Assembly (NCBI GenBank): GCA_003448835.1
Contig: DLXM01000052.1
Coordinates: 1-10,062, forward strand
Direction of reading: 5' to 3'
Length of the DNA stretch: 10,062 nt
From: Bacteroidota bacterium
GTDB taxonomy: Bacteria; Bacteroidota; Rhodothermia; Balneolales; HLUCCA01
Of the stretch, positions 1 to 7,729 are shown in pieces; position 1 is the first letter of the stretch; each line of letters begins with the position of its first letter. The notes under the pieces were generated by a model. That model had not been told where the DNA came from. It made no database searches and saw nothing but the letters and a program-made list of their open reading frames with translations. A program made the translations under genes and the position numbers.

Positions 1-1136
1 AAATTCCTGCTTTAAAATTAGTAGATGACGCAACCCCATTCTACAAAGGAAAATTGGGTGTCCGTGATATTATACCGGAAGAATCATTGTTGATTGGTCT
101 TGTACGTGCGAATTATGAGATTTTGGAACATCAGTACACAAGTATCGTTCATGTAGAAGATCAAACGACACGCATCATTTTTATGCATGGCAGAGAGTTT
201 CATTCAATTTTACCTGAAATCACTGAGGGAAGTAACAGTAACAAAGTTGTAAATACAATATTTAGTAAAATACTTTTTGAAGTTGACCGTGGTAAAATCC
301 CAACACTCGACCGAATTATCATAACTGGAAGTACCGTACAAGGATCCTTACAACAATTTTTGACGGAACAGTTTTTAGATGTTGAAATCAGCGCATTCGA
401 ATTTTCCGGCGATAAGGTGGAAGTATTAGAAACTGTAGCCGGTGAATACAAAAAATACAAAATGGCAATAGGTGCGGCATGGGCAGCACTCGATACTCAA
501 CGAAAAGATTTCCTCCCCCTGTCATTTGTCCCTAAATATGTCTTAACCCGACAGCAGGTTTTTAAATTGAGTTGGCATGGGTATTTATTACTTGGTTTAA
601 TTGCCGCTACCCCGTTGCTATTAAATACATTCTACATCCAAAAACGAGATATCATCCAGGATAATACTTATACAATATCTCAAATAAATCAACAAACAGA
701 GCAAGTGCTCATTATTGCGAATGAAGTAGATAGGCTGGCAACTGAGTTCACGATGTTTGATAATCAAGTGAAATTATTAGATACGTTAAGTTATAACTCT
801 CTAAAATGGTCACGAACACTGGGTGTGGTCAATGCTGCCTCACAATCAATTGAAGGCTACTGGCTGAGATCTGTGCAATCCAGTGATGAAAATCTGATTA
901 TTCAGGGCACATCCTTGCATCGTGATCGAATACCTCAGTTGAGTAATCAATTTGAAACCGCAATTATACAACAAGTAACGGAACGCGACTATCGTGGGGT
1001 TACCGTATATGATTTCACTATTTTAGTGACACAAGTAGTAAGTGATTACAGATTTTTCAAACCTGATCCGATAGAATTACCCGAGGATCTGTTGAAACTT
1101 CAGGAAATATCAGCAACGGGAACTATTGAGTATTAA
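1..1136 (+). CDS. PilM/PilN-like fused pilus (or GspL-like) assembly protein, 5'-truncated
   Basis: The reading frame is open from base 3 to TAA at 1134-1136, so the N-terminus lies outside the window. The TTG at 54 is only an internal codon. About 377 residues are visible. Counting from that TTG, residues 20-147 resemble the C-terminal half of a PilM/GspL actin-like domain: the strand IIFMHG, then RIIITG (87-92), as in the PilM 'GG' region, and AIGAAWAALD (138-147). An FLPLSFVP segment (153-160) recalls the INLLP motif at the start of PilN. One membrane helix follows (about 176-194), then a predicted coiled coil (200-245) and a PilN-like periplasmic domain to the end. In type IV pilus systems PilM sits on the cytoplasmic face and PilN spans the inner membrane; here they seem to be one chain. 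A T2SS GspL, which has the same architecture, is the main alternative. It is followed after 14 bases by the PilO-like gene. Confidence 0.7.
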   Translation, partial: IPALKLVDDATPFYKGKLGVRDIIPEESLLIGLVRANYEILEHQYTSIVHVEDQTTRIIFMHGREFHSILPEITEGSNSNKVVNTIFSKILFEVDRGKIPTLDRIIITGSTVQGSLQQFLTEQFLDVEISAFEFSGDKVEVLETVAGEYKKYKMAIGAAWAALDTQRKDFLPLSFVPKYVLTRQQVFKLSWHGYLLLGLIAATPLLLNTFYIQKRDIIQDNTYTISQINQQTEQVLIIANEVDRLATEFTMFDNQVKLLDTLSYNSLKWSRTLGVVNAASQSIEGYWLRSVQSSDENLIIQGTSLHRDRIPQLSNQFETAIIQQVTERDYRGVTVYDFTILVTQVVSDYRFFKPDPIELPEDLLKLQEISATGTIEY

Positions 1137-1150
1137 ATTATCGTCAAATT

Positions 1151-2008
1151 ATGTCATACGCCTTACGAAATACCTTAATTTTACTCACATCTCTTGTTTT
1201 ACTAGCAGGTGGGGGTTGGTTGTATATTTCATATTCGATGGACTCAGTCATAAGTGAGCAAGAAGCTGAAATCACCCAAAAACAAGCTCAATTGGATCAA
1301 CTTGAAACAAAAGCGAATGATTATTTAATCGTCCAGGAGCGCCATGCGACTCTCAAGTATCAATATGATAATCACAACAAAGAGTTACTAATTGATAACA
1401 ACGTAGCCACAGTTTATGAATATTTACGCCGTATAAATCGAGGACCCGCTTTTACAGTGATGAACTTTTCACTTCAGGATTCATTACTCAATGAAGATCA
1501 TGGAATAATTCGGGTTCGTCTCGATGGAGTTGGTGATTACGACTCATTTTATAACTTTTTAATGATCCTGGAACAAAGTAAACCCATATCCAGGGTTACT
1601 AATATTCGACTTGCACCAACCAATAATCTAAAAGATTTGGATGAAGTTCAATTCGAAATGAATGTGCAAATGTATTATGCTCGTGGTAATACTGGTACTG
1701 ACCCGGAATTATTAATCAATACATCGATTCCTCAACGATTATATAATCCATTGTATCCTCTGGTACATGAAATTCCTGAGAATACTCAGAATTTACCGGA
1801 TGTTCATCTGCTACAATTAATAGGGCTGACATCTAATGGTGCATATATAATTGACCAAAATCGAGAGTTTTTGTTTCTCCCAACCGGATCACAAGTGTAT
1901 CTGGGACGTTTAACCCGAGTGAACCAAAATCAAAATTCTGCTACATTCAGTCTAAATCGAGGTGGAATTACGGATGTCGTAACACTTAGAGTAAATCAAA
2001 CGCAATAA
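1151..2008 (+). CDS. PilO-like inner-membrane protein with PilP-like C-terminal domain
   Basis: A 285-residue protein with one N-terminal membrane helix (about 6-27), a charged coiled coil (33-66) and a compact domain at 85-175. The stretch VRLDGVGDYDSFYNFLMILE (121-140), followed by VTNIRL, is the typical PilO/GspM-type ferredoxin-like pattern, in which one face takes a 'G.Y..f..fl..le' helix. After a proline-rich linker (190-216), residues 217-282 form a beta-rich region (LLQLIGLTSNGAYI ... LFLPTGSQVYLGRLTRV) like PilP/GspC pieces that touch the secretin. Ordinary PilO proteins are near 200 residues, so the extra C-terminus fits an added PilP domain. It would link the inner-membrane platform to the secretin encoded next. 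No Shine-Dalgarno site is visible before ATG 1151. The PilO call is fairly firm; the PilP part rests on pattern and gene order only. Confidence 0.65.
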   Translation: MSYALRNTLILLTSLVLLAGGGWLYISYSMDSVISEQEAEITQKQAQLDQLETKANDYLIVQERHATLKYQYDNHNKELLIDNNVATVYEYLRRINRGPAFTVMNFSLQDSLLNEDHGIIRVRLDGVGDYDSFYNFLMILEQSKPISRVTNIRLAPTNNLKDLDEVQFEMNVQMYYARGNTGTDPELLINTSIPQRLYNPLYPLVHEIPENTQNLPDVHLLQLIGLTSNGAYIIDQNREFLFLPTGSQVYLGRLTRVNQNQNSATFSLNRGGITDVVTLRVNQTQ

Positions 2009-2051
2009 AAGCATGCTAGAAAGTTTGTTCCAATTTAAACCTGATCGAATT

Positions 2052-3281
2052 ATGAAAAAACGAATATCCAATCACCTGCTGACCCTGACATTGATCATGG
2101 GTATGATGCTTATTGCTACTCCAATTATAATTCAGGCACAGGACCGATTACCGGTACGAGATTATACCAATCCCGAAGAATTAGTTACAATAAGTAGTGT
2201 GACCAGTTTTGGTCAGACATTCATGATTCTGGGTAGTTTTTCCAGAACATTTCAAAACAAAGTAATACTAAATCGTTCAGGTAAAACGGGTTCGATTGGA
2301 TTTGACATCCCAAATATGCACTGGCGTCAGGCTCTCGATTATATCGCAAATGCTCATGATCTGGCAATTCTGGAACAAAATGACTTTATAGAAATTGCAC
2401 CAAAACCACCAAGTAATCAGGCTGTCGTACAATCCCAAACAGCAAACACGGGCGGACAAACCGTAGCAGCTGCTCCTTTGGCAAGTTTAGAAACACGGGA
2501 AATCGAAATCTCAGCAATATTTTTTGAAGGGAACAGACGAGATCTGAGGGAAGTTGGGGTCGACTGGACCGCTTTCAAAGATGGAGTAGTTTCATTAGCA
2601 AATATGGGTTCCAGCACTGTAACAGAAGGAATATTTAGAGTTCAATTAGAGAATCAAACCCTGGAAAACGGATGGGAATTCTCAGCGTTTATGAGCACAC
2701 TCGAACTTATGAACCTTGGCGAAATTCTGGCATCTCCAACCATAAAAGTAATGGATGGAAAACAGGGTGATATTCAAGTAGGTCAAGATATCTCGATTAA
2801 ACAACGTGATTTTGCCGGTAACGTTACCGATGCATTTGTGCAAACCGGAACAATTTTAACGGTTACACCGAACATTATCTCCCAGAACGACACCTCTTTC
2901 ATATTCCTGAATATCAATGCTGAACGTTCCACTGGTCAGCCAGATGCCGTCAGTACAGTAATCAATAAACAATCGGCAAACACACAAGTATTACTGTATA
3001 GTGGTGAATCGACTATCATAGCAGGTCTATATGAAACCCAGGAGAGTGAAGTTCGAAGAGGGATTCCGTTCTTGAAAGATCTTCCGCCATGGTTTTTTGG
3101 GTTGCGATATATTTTCGGTTTTAATTCAACAGACTTCCAGGAAAAAGAACTTGTCATTGTTTTAAAGGCTGAAATAGTACCATCTTTACGTGAGCGATTC
3201 GACGCAGATCGTCGATCCAAAGAAGAAGTGGTTCAAGATAGTCGTCAGCAGATCCGTATCCGACCTCTCGAAAATAATTAA
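2052..3281 (+). CDS. Short PilQ/GspD-type outer-membrane secretin
   Basis: Secretins form the multimeric outer-membrane pore through which pili or secreted proteins leave. I place the start at ATG 2052 because it begins a textbook signal peptide: MKKR, a hydrophobic core, and a likely cut after QAQ at residue 30. An in-frame ATG at 2013, four bases after the previous stop, would add 13 polar residues in front, and cannot be excluded. From 2052 the protein has 409 residues: an STN/N0-type domain (about 50-117), a glutamine/alanine-rich linker, then the secretin core (about 148-378) with EIEISAIFFE, REVGVDW, NLGEILASPTIKVMDG, VGQDI and the late GIPFLKDLPP motif followed by ELVIVLKAEIVP. PilQ proteins are often 600-700 residues with AMIN and N1 domains; none are visible here. 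The C-terminus ends in a short charged tail. Confidence 0.85.
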   Translation: MKKRISNHLLTLTLIMGMMLIATPIIIQAQDRLPVRDYTNPEELVTISSVTSFGQTFMILGSFSRTFQNKVILNRSGKTGSIGFDIPNMHWRQALDYIANAHDLAILEQNDFIEIAPKPPSNQAVVQSQTANTGGQTVAAAPLASLETREIEISAIFFEGNRRDLREVGVDWTAFKDGVVSLANMGSSTVTEGIFRVQLENQTLENGWEFSAFMSTLELMNLGEILASPTIKVMDGKQGDIQVGQDISIKQRDFAGNVTDAFVQTGTILTVTPNIISQNDTSFIFLNINAERSTGQPDAVSTVINKQSANTQVLLYSGESTIIAGLYETQESEVRRGIPFLKDLPPWFFGLRYIFGFNSTDFQEKELVIVLKAEIVPSLRERFDADRRSKEEVVQDSRQQIRIRPLENN

Positions 3282-3283
3282 CC

Positions 3284-4477
3284 ATGCCCGGTTCTCCCGG
3301 ATTATCATTTTTTGAATCACTTCCGGTATTACCCGGTTTTGATGATACATTTAATGAAAAAAATTTCCGCGATTTACCTGATGACTGGGTTCTGGCGTTA
3401 ACGGATGTTCGAAACTCAACGTCCAAAATAGAATCCGGCAAGTACAAGGAAGTTAATGCCATGGGAGCCGTTGCAATCATGGCTATGGTAAATTTAACCG
3501 GGAAATTCAATTTCCCTTTTATTTTTGGTGGTGATGGTGCCACTATTGCATTACCTTCAGATCTAAAAATCCAGGTTGCTTCTGCACTTAAATCCATCCG
3601 GTTCATGGCCAAAGAGTCTTTCGATTTGGATTTAAGATGTGTGATAATTCCAATGTCTGAAATCCGATCTCGTGGACAAAATGTCCGAATTGCACGTTAC
3701 GGGGTATCTGACTTCTATTCTCAGGCTGCGTTTGATGGTGGTGGCGTAAAATTGGCAGAATCACTCATGAAAGACGATACGCTGAGCGAACCGTTTGATG
3801 TCGATCATATTACATCTGAATCAGATGCAAATGTTGAAGGACTTGAGTGTAGATGGGATGAAGTTTCAAATGACCGTGGTGAAGTTCACTCACTTCTTAT
3901 CGAGGTCATCGAGTCCGACCCCGGAAAAAGAATGAGCTTATTACGTGAAATATTTCAAAAGATAAAAGCAATCTATGGGGATGTGGATCAATCCAAACCT
4001 ATCACCATCGATAAACTTCGACTTACATTAAGTAATCAAAAACTCTCAGTTGAAAACCGTGTCCAAAACGGCCATCTACCGAAATGGGAATACATAAAAT
4101 ACTGGATCAAACTTCGTATTCAGTGGCTTTTTGGTATCATACTTATGGGATTTGGGATGAAATCAAAATACGTTGATTGGTCACTTTATAAACCCGATTT
4201 AGTAGATAATTCCGATCATCGAAAATTGGATGATATGCTCAGACTGGTCCTGGCCGGAACGGAAATTCAACGCTACACAATGCAGGGTTATTTAGAAGAG
4301 TTGTATATGCAAAATAAGATCGTATACGGACTTCATCATGCTCAAAGTGCTTTAATTACCTGTGTAATTTTGAATCATCACCGGGAGCATATACATTTAG
4401 TGGATGGAAATGATGGCGGATATGCTATGGCTGCACAGAATTTGAAATTGCGTAAATCCAGGATTGAAACTAATTAA
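3284..4477 (+). CDS. DUF3095 family protein, nucleotidyl-cyclase-like
   Basis: A soluble 397-residue protein recognised as DUF3095 by LTDVRNSTSKIESGKYKEVN (39-58), PFIFGGDGATIALP (78-91), DLRCVIIP (116-123), AAFDGGGVKLAES (148-160) and GLECRWDEV (186-194). The pairing of an aspartate in an 'D.R.ST' motif (D41) with a 'GGDGA' hairpin (D84) resembles the two metal-binding aspartates of class III adenylate/guanylate cyclases. Family members have sometimes been called adenylyl cyclases, but as far as I recall no activity is established. The C-terminal part (250-397) is helical and has a hydrophobic patch (279-290) too short to be a sure membrane helix. It starts two bases after the secretin stop, so it is probably co-transcribed. 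No ribosome binding site is obvious, and translational coupling is plausible. The family call is firm; a cyclase function is only an inference. Confidence 0.85.
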   Translation: MPGSPGLSFFESLPVLPGFDDTFNEKNFRDLPDDWVLALTDVRNSTSKIESGKYKEVNAMGAVAIMAMVNLTGKFNFPFIFGGDGATIALPSDLKIQVASALKSIRFMAKESFDLDLRCVIIPMSEIRSRGQNVRIARYGVSDFYSQAAFDGGGVKLAESLMKDDTLSEPFDVDHITSESDANVEGLECRWDEVSNDRGEVHSLLIEVIESDPGKRMSLLREIFQKIKAIYGDVDQSKPITIDKLRLTLSNQKLSVENRVQNGHLPKWEYIKYWIKLRIQWLFGIILMGFGMKSKYVDWSLYKPDLVDNSDHRKLDDMLRLVLAGTEIQRYTMQGYLEELYMQNKIVYGLHHAQSALITCVILNHHREHIHLVDGNDGGYAMAAQNLKLRKSRIETN

Positions 4478-4516
4478 TAAAACTTCAACTAGCCAAAATT
4501 CCGAACAAGTATCTCA

Positions 4517-4921
4517 ATGAAAAATCACGGCATCATACTATTTGATGGGGTTTGTAATCTTTGTAACGGCAGTGTTAATTTTATTATCGATCGGGATAAA
4601 CAACACTATTTTAAGTTCGCCGCATTGCAATCAGATGCCGGGAAAAGGTATTTAAGAGAATATCAGCTACCCGATTCAGTATTTCAAACAATTGTGTTGG
4701 TTGAAGGACCGAAATATTTCACACAATCAACAGCTGCATTACGAATTGCCCGCAAACTGGACGGAGCATGGCCATTGTTGTATGGCTTCATCATCATCCC
4801 CCCTTTCATTCGCAATGCTATTTACAATTTTATTGCGAAAAATCGTTATCACTGGTTCGGAAAAAGTGAAACCTGCAGAATTCCAACTCCCGAATTGCAA
4901 TCACTTTTTCTGGATGATTAA
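4517..4921 (+). CDS. DCC-family (DUF393) thiol-disulfide oxidoreductase-like protein
   Basis: A 134-residue protein of the DUF393/YuxK group, named for its D-x-x-C-x-x-C motif, here FDGVCNLCNG with D10, C13 and C16. Further family marks are FKFAALQSDAGK (33-44), the STAALRIARKL helix (71-81), and the C-terminal YNFIAKNRYHWFGK followed by C120 and P123. Length is normal for the family. The group is predicted to have a thioredoxin-like fold with a CxxC redox pair, but substrates are mostly unknown. A hydrophobic stretch (86-96) is probably a buried helix rather than a true membrane anchor. It follows the DUF3095 gene after 39 bases on the same strand and may be the last gene of that transcript, since metF converges on it after 23 bases. 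No clear Shine-Dalgarno site is present. Confidence 0.88.
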   Translation: MKNHGIILFDGVCNLCNGSVNFIIDRDKQHYFKFAALQSDAGKRYLREYQLPDSVFQTIVLVEGPKYFTQSTAALRIARKLDGAWPLLYGFIIIPPFIRNAIYNFIAKNRYHWFGKSETCRIPTPELQSLFLDD

Positions 4922-4944
4922 AACTGACTTCTAACCTGTCTTAT

Positions 4945-5913
4945 TTACACCTTTAAAGTGCTTTGTGGAACCGGTAGGGAATCTATAACTGACACAGCCG
5001 GAGAAGGATCAGTCATAATATAAAAGTGTAATCCCTGCACTCCGAAATCCAGTAAATCCTGGCATTGCTTTCGTGACCACTCAATACCAATTTCTTTGGC
5101 ATTTTTAGGGTCAGATGCTACAGCATCAGATAAATCAGTTGGAATCGAAAGATTAAATATTTTGGGTAGTCTTGATAAATGCGAAAGTTGAGTCAAGACT
5201 TTGAGTCCAGGAATGATGGGTATAGTGATGCCAATTTCACGACATTTGTTCACGAAATCAAAATAGACCTGATTGTCAAAAAACATTTGAGTAACGATGT
5301 AATCTGCTCCGGCATCAACTTTATCTTTAAGTTTTTGAATATCCCATTTCATATTCGGAGCTTCATCATGTTTCTCCGGATACCCTCCAACACCAATACA
5401 AAAATTGGTAGGAACTGCATCCATCAGTTCTTCCATGTAAATTCCACAATTCATCGCTTTGATCTGACGAACCAGATCTACCGCATAAGAATTCACAGCA
5501 CGATCTTTATGATGAGGTTTTGGAGCCGCATGGTCGTCACCGCGAATAGCAAGCACATTTTCAATACCCAGATAATTCAGCTCAATCAAGGCATCTTCTG
5601 TTTCCTCTTTAGTAAAACCTTTACAAATCAAATGTGGGACAGGATCGACATTATAACGATGTTTGATAGCGGCACAAAGTCCAATCGTACCGGGACGTTT
5701 CCGCTTAACACGGCGCTTCATCGTACCATTACCTAAATCAATAAATTCAGCTTCAGCAGCGTGTGAGGTTATATCAATAAACGGTGGACGAAATTTCTGA
5801 ACCTGATCGAGTGATTCAAATACTTGCTGAATACTTCCACCACGTTTTGGGGGTATGATTTCAAATGAAATAAGAGGTTCCGTCGCGCGATCGTAATGTT
5901 CTGTAACCTTCAT
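4945..5913 (-). CDS. metF: 5,10-methylenetetrahydrofolate reductase
   Basis: MetF reduces 5,10-methylene-tetrahydrofolate to 5-methyl-tetrahydrofolate with FAD, supplying the methyl group for methionine synthase. The 322-residue TIM-barrel protein shows the catalytic glutamate in FEIIPPKRG (E18), the FAD/folate loop ALAIRGDD-like segment (LAIRGDD, 121-127, matching the E. coli ALRGD region), GGYPEKH (176-182), VTQMFFDN (207-214) and GLHFYIM (294-300). It is slightly longer than E. coli MetF (296) because of a basic insert around residues 58-76 before RPGTIGLCAAI, as I recall from Bacteroidota-type enzymes. Start ATG at 5911-5913 has a weak AGG eight bases upstream. It is transcribed away from pdxJ and toward the DCC gene. 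No SAM riboswitch is visible upstream, unlike the metY operon. Confidence 0.95.
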   Translation of the reverse strand: MKVTEHYDRATEPLISFEIIPPKRGGSIQQVFESLDQVQKFRPPFIDITSHAAEAEFIDLGNGTMKRRVKRKRPGTIGLCAAIKHRYNVDPVPHLICKGFTKEETEDALIELNYLGIENVLAIRGDDHAAPKPHHKDRAVNSYAVDLVRQIKAMNCGIYMEELMDAVPTNFCIGVGGYPEKHDEAPNMKWDIQKLKDKVDAGADYIVTQMFFDNQVYFDFVNKCREIGITIPIIPGLKVLTQLSHLSRLPKIFNLSIPTDLSDAVASDPKNAKEIGIEWSRKQCQDLLDFGVQGLHFYIMTDPSPAVSVIDSLPVPQSTLKV

Positions 5914-6057
5914 AATATCAACCTAACAATATATAATTGGACCTGTAAATAATGCGACAAGTTACAGAAAAAATAAAATGATGTCATAGAAAATATAAGT
6001 TCATCATATTCCATATATTGATAGTATTAGATAATCTATTCAACATTTCCGGTAATC
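5914..6057. promoter_or_regulatory. Divergent metF / pdxJ intergenic region
   Basis: This 144-base AT-rich gap separates the two divergent starts and must contain both promoters. On the minus strand a TTG-type element (TTGTCG, 5960-5955) lies 21 bases ahead of TATATTG (5933-5927), a spacing closer to Bacteroidota -33/-7 promoters than to the E. coli type. The same TATATTG string occurs on the plus strand at 6014-6020 facing pdxJ, but with no matching upstream element. Both are weak guesses. There is no room for a SAM-I riboswitch on the metF side, and I see no strong hairpin. Confidence 0.3.
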
Positions 6058-6786
6058 ATGTCCCTACTTGTAAATATCGATCACATTGCTACTCTAAGAA
6101 ATGCACGTGGTGAAAGTGTCCCTGATCCGGTGGAAGGTGCCCGAATCTGCGAAGAAGCAGGTGCTGTAGGGATTGTATTCCACTTGCGGGAAGATCGTCG
6201 TCATATCAAAGATCATGATGTATATCGCCTTAAAGAAACCACTCGAGGCATACTGGATTTCGAAATGGCTGCAACTGACGAAATGATTTCGATTTGCAAC
6301 AAAATCCAGCCAGAACTTAGCACTTTGGTGCCAGAGAAACGCGAGGAACTTACCACAGAAGGTGGACTAAATATGCGTCACGTTTTTGATGATCTGAAAC
6401 GCCGGGCTGTTCCAAAACTACACGACGCAGGGATAAAAATCAGCCTTTTTGTTGATCCTAATCCTGAAGACATTCAATTATCTGCCGAGTTAGGTGTTGC
6501 CGCGATTGAATTGCATACCGGAACTTATGCTAACGCAAGAACCGAATCTGAAATCCGTCACGAACTGCAACGGCTAGCAAATGCGGCTGAATTGGCTCAT
6601 AAACTTGGGATGGAAGTCAACGCCGGACATGGATTAAATTTCGAAAACACTGGGCGATTTTTACGAGAAATCCCACACATACATTCGGTTAGTATTGGTC
6701 ATGCACTCATGAGTCATGCTTTATTCCACGGATTAGCAAATTCAGTACGACAAATGGTCGATTTGATCAACTCCGGAGGTCGATAA
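6058..6786 (+). CDS. pdxJ: Pyridoxine 5'-phosphate synthase
   Basis: PdxJ condenses 3-amino-2-oxopropyl phosphate with 1-deoxy-D-xylulose 5-phosphate to give pyridoxine 5'-phosphate, the last ring-forming step of the DXP-dependent vitamin B6 route. The 242-residue TIM barrel is full length and carries the family motifs: VNIDHIATLRNARG (5-18, with N6), HLREDRRHI (42-50, with H42, R44 and H49), the catalytic glutamate in FEMAAT (E69), LVPEKREELTTEGG (90-103), ELHTGTYA (151-158), NAGHGLN (188-194, with H191) and SIGHALMSHALF near the end. These align with E. coli H45, E72 and H193 after a shift of two or three residues. It starts the plus-strand pair with era, whose ATG overlaps its stop codon. 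Its product feeds PLP, used by MetY downstream, though direct co-regulation is not shown. Confidence 0.96.
   Translation: MSLLVNIDHIATLRNARGESVPDPVEGARICEEAGAVGIVFHLREDRRHIKDHDVYRLKETTRGILDFEMAATDEMISICNKIQPELSTLVPEKREELTTEGGLNMRHVFDDLKRRAVPKLHDAGIKISLFVDPNPEDIQLSAELGVAAIELHTGTYANARTESEIRHELQRLANAAELAHKLGMEVNAGHGLNFENTGRFLREIPHIHSVSIGHALMSHALFHGLANSVRQMVDLINSGGR
6775..6780 (+). promoter_or_regulatory. Strong Shine-Dalgarno site for era
   Basis: GGAGGT lies inside the last codons of pdxJ, five bases before the era ATG at 6786. It fixes that start and, with the TAATG overlap, points to translational coupling. It is the only strong Shine-Dalgarno match I found before a gene in this window. Because it also encodes Gly-Gly of PdxJ, part of the match could be coincidence. 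Confidence 0.6.
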
Positions 6787-7658
6787 TGTCATATCGAGCC
6801 GGTTTTGTGGCAATTATTGGGCGTCCAAATGCCGGGAAATCTACCCTGTTAAATGCAGTATTAGAGTTCAAACTCGCAATAGCAACTCATAAAGCTCAAA
6901 CCACACGCCACCAAATCCTGGGAATTCTAAGCGAAGAACAGGGACAAGCTATATTCCTGGACACGCCTGGTGTCATTGATCCGAAGTACAAACTCCAGGA
7001 AATCATGATGCAGACCGTAACCCGTTCAACACGGGATGCCGATGCCATTGTACATTTAGTGGATGGCTCCCGTAATCCGGAGGAGGATATGGTTTGGGAA
7101 TATTTACGTTCGGCAAAAAAGCCTGCTCTATTAGTGTTGAACAAAATGGATATTTCAGATGAAACTCAACTCGAGAATGCTGAAAAAATTTGTATCGAGC
7201 AATATCCCTATAATTCTGTTTGCCGAATTTCAGCAGGAAAAAATTTGGAATTGGATGCCTTAAAAAAACAAATTTTTGAATTACTTCCGGAGAGTCCCCC
7301 GCTATATCCTGATGATCAACTCAGTGAACACCCGGTTCGATTTTTTGTGTCTGAACTAATTCGTGAACAAATTTTCCTGCTCTATGACCAGGAGATTCCA
7401 TATTCGTGCACAGTTACGATATCCGATTTCAAAGAAGATGCAACCATTGATCACATCCATGCCGAAATTGTTGTGAATCGGGACAGTCAGAAAGGGATCA
7501 TTATCGGTAAAGGTGGAAGTATGCTCAAAAAATTAGGTACGCGGGCACGTAAAGAAATCGAAGAACTCACCGGTAGAAAAGCAAATTTACAGCTATTCGT
7601 GAAAGTACGTGAGAAATGGCGCGAAAAAGATAGTTATGTACGTGGTTACGGATACTGA
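6786..7658 (+). CDS. era: GTPase Era
   Basis: Era is an essential GTPase that binds the 3' end of 16S rRNA and helps mature the 30S subunit. The 290-residue protein is full length. G-domain motifs are all present: GRPNAGKS (12-19, P-loop), the switch I threonines in QTTRH (38-42), DTPG (59-62), NKMD (119-122) and SAG (149-151). A C-terminal KH RNA-binding domain follows, with the signature IIIGKGGSMLKKLG (238-251), then LFVKVREKWREKD (270-282), the usual Era ending. The start overlaps the pdxJ stop by one base (TAATG) and is preceded by GGAGGT, so the two genes are one operon. There is no convincing intrinsic terminator right after the TGA at 7656-7658. Confidence 0.96.
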   Translation: MSYRAGFVAIIGRPNAGKSTLLNAVLEFKLAIATHKAQTTRHQILGILSEEQGQAIFLDTPGVIDPKYKLQEIMMQTVTRSTRDADAIVHLVDGSRNPEEDMVWEYLRSAKKPALLVLNKMDISDETQLENAEKICIEQYPYNSVCRISAGKNLELDALKKQIFELLPESPPLYPDDQLSEHPVRFFVSELIREQIFLLYDQEIPYSCTVTISDFKEDATIDHIHAEIVVNRDSQKGIIIGKGGSMLKKLGTRARKEIEELTGRKANLQLFVKVREKWREKDSYVRGYGY

Positions 7659-7693
7659 TCCGATCTTGTATTCAAATTTCACAACGATAGTTC

Positions 7694-7722
7694 TTGCTCT
7701 TGCCTCAAAAAGTTTTTAATAT
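7694..7722 (+). promoter_or_regulatory. Possible promoter for the riboswitch / met transcript
   Basis: TTGCTC (7694-7699) and TAATAT (7717-7722) are separated by 17 bases, giving three and four matches to the sigma-70 boxes. An overlapping TTTAAT (7715-7720) matches better but with 15-base spacing. A start near 7728-7730 would put the 21-codon ORF and the hairpin cluster in the leader. A competing weak site is TTGGCT (7841-7846) with TTTATT (7864-7869), which would start just ahead of the riboswitch. Neither is strong, and promoter rules in this lineage may differ. Confidence 0.25.
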
Positions 7723-7729
7723 ACGCGCC

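Noticed and set aside
54..1136. TTG at 54 as the true start of the first gene
   Set aside because: The frame is open to base 3 at the window edge and the visible protein begins in the middle of a PilM-like domain, so the gene is truncated on the left.
3154..3612. Minus-strand ORF of 152 codons
   Set aside because: It lies antisense to the end of the secretin and the start of DUF3095, both of which have clear family motifs; its translation shows no recognisable pattern.
4922..4944. Shared terminator between the converging DCC gene and metF
   Set aside because: The 23-base gap contains no stem with a T-run on either strand.
5179..5736. Plus-strand ORF of 185 codons
   Set aside because: It is antisense to the conserved core of metF and its product is an unpatterned, His/Ile/Phe-rich sequence typical of a complementary-strand shadow.
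7659..7720. Intrinsic terminator directly after era
   Set aside because: The only T-rich run (AAAAAGTTTTT near 7707-7717) has no GC stem; era may instead end further down or rely on Rho.
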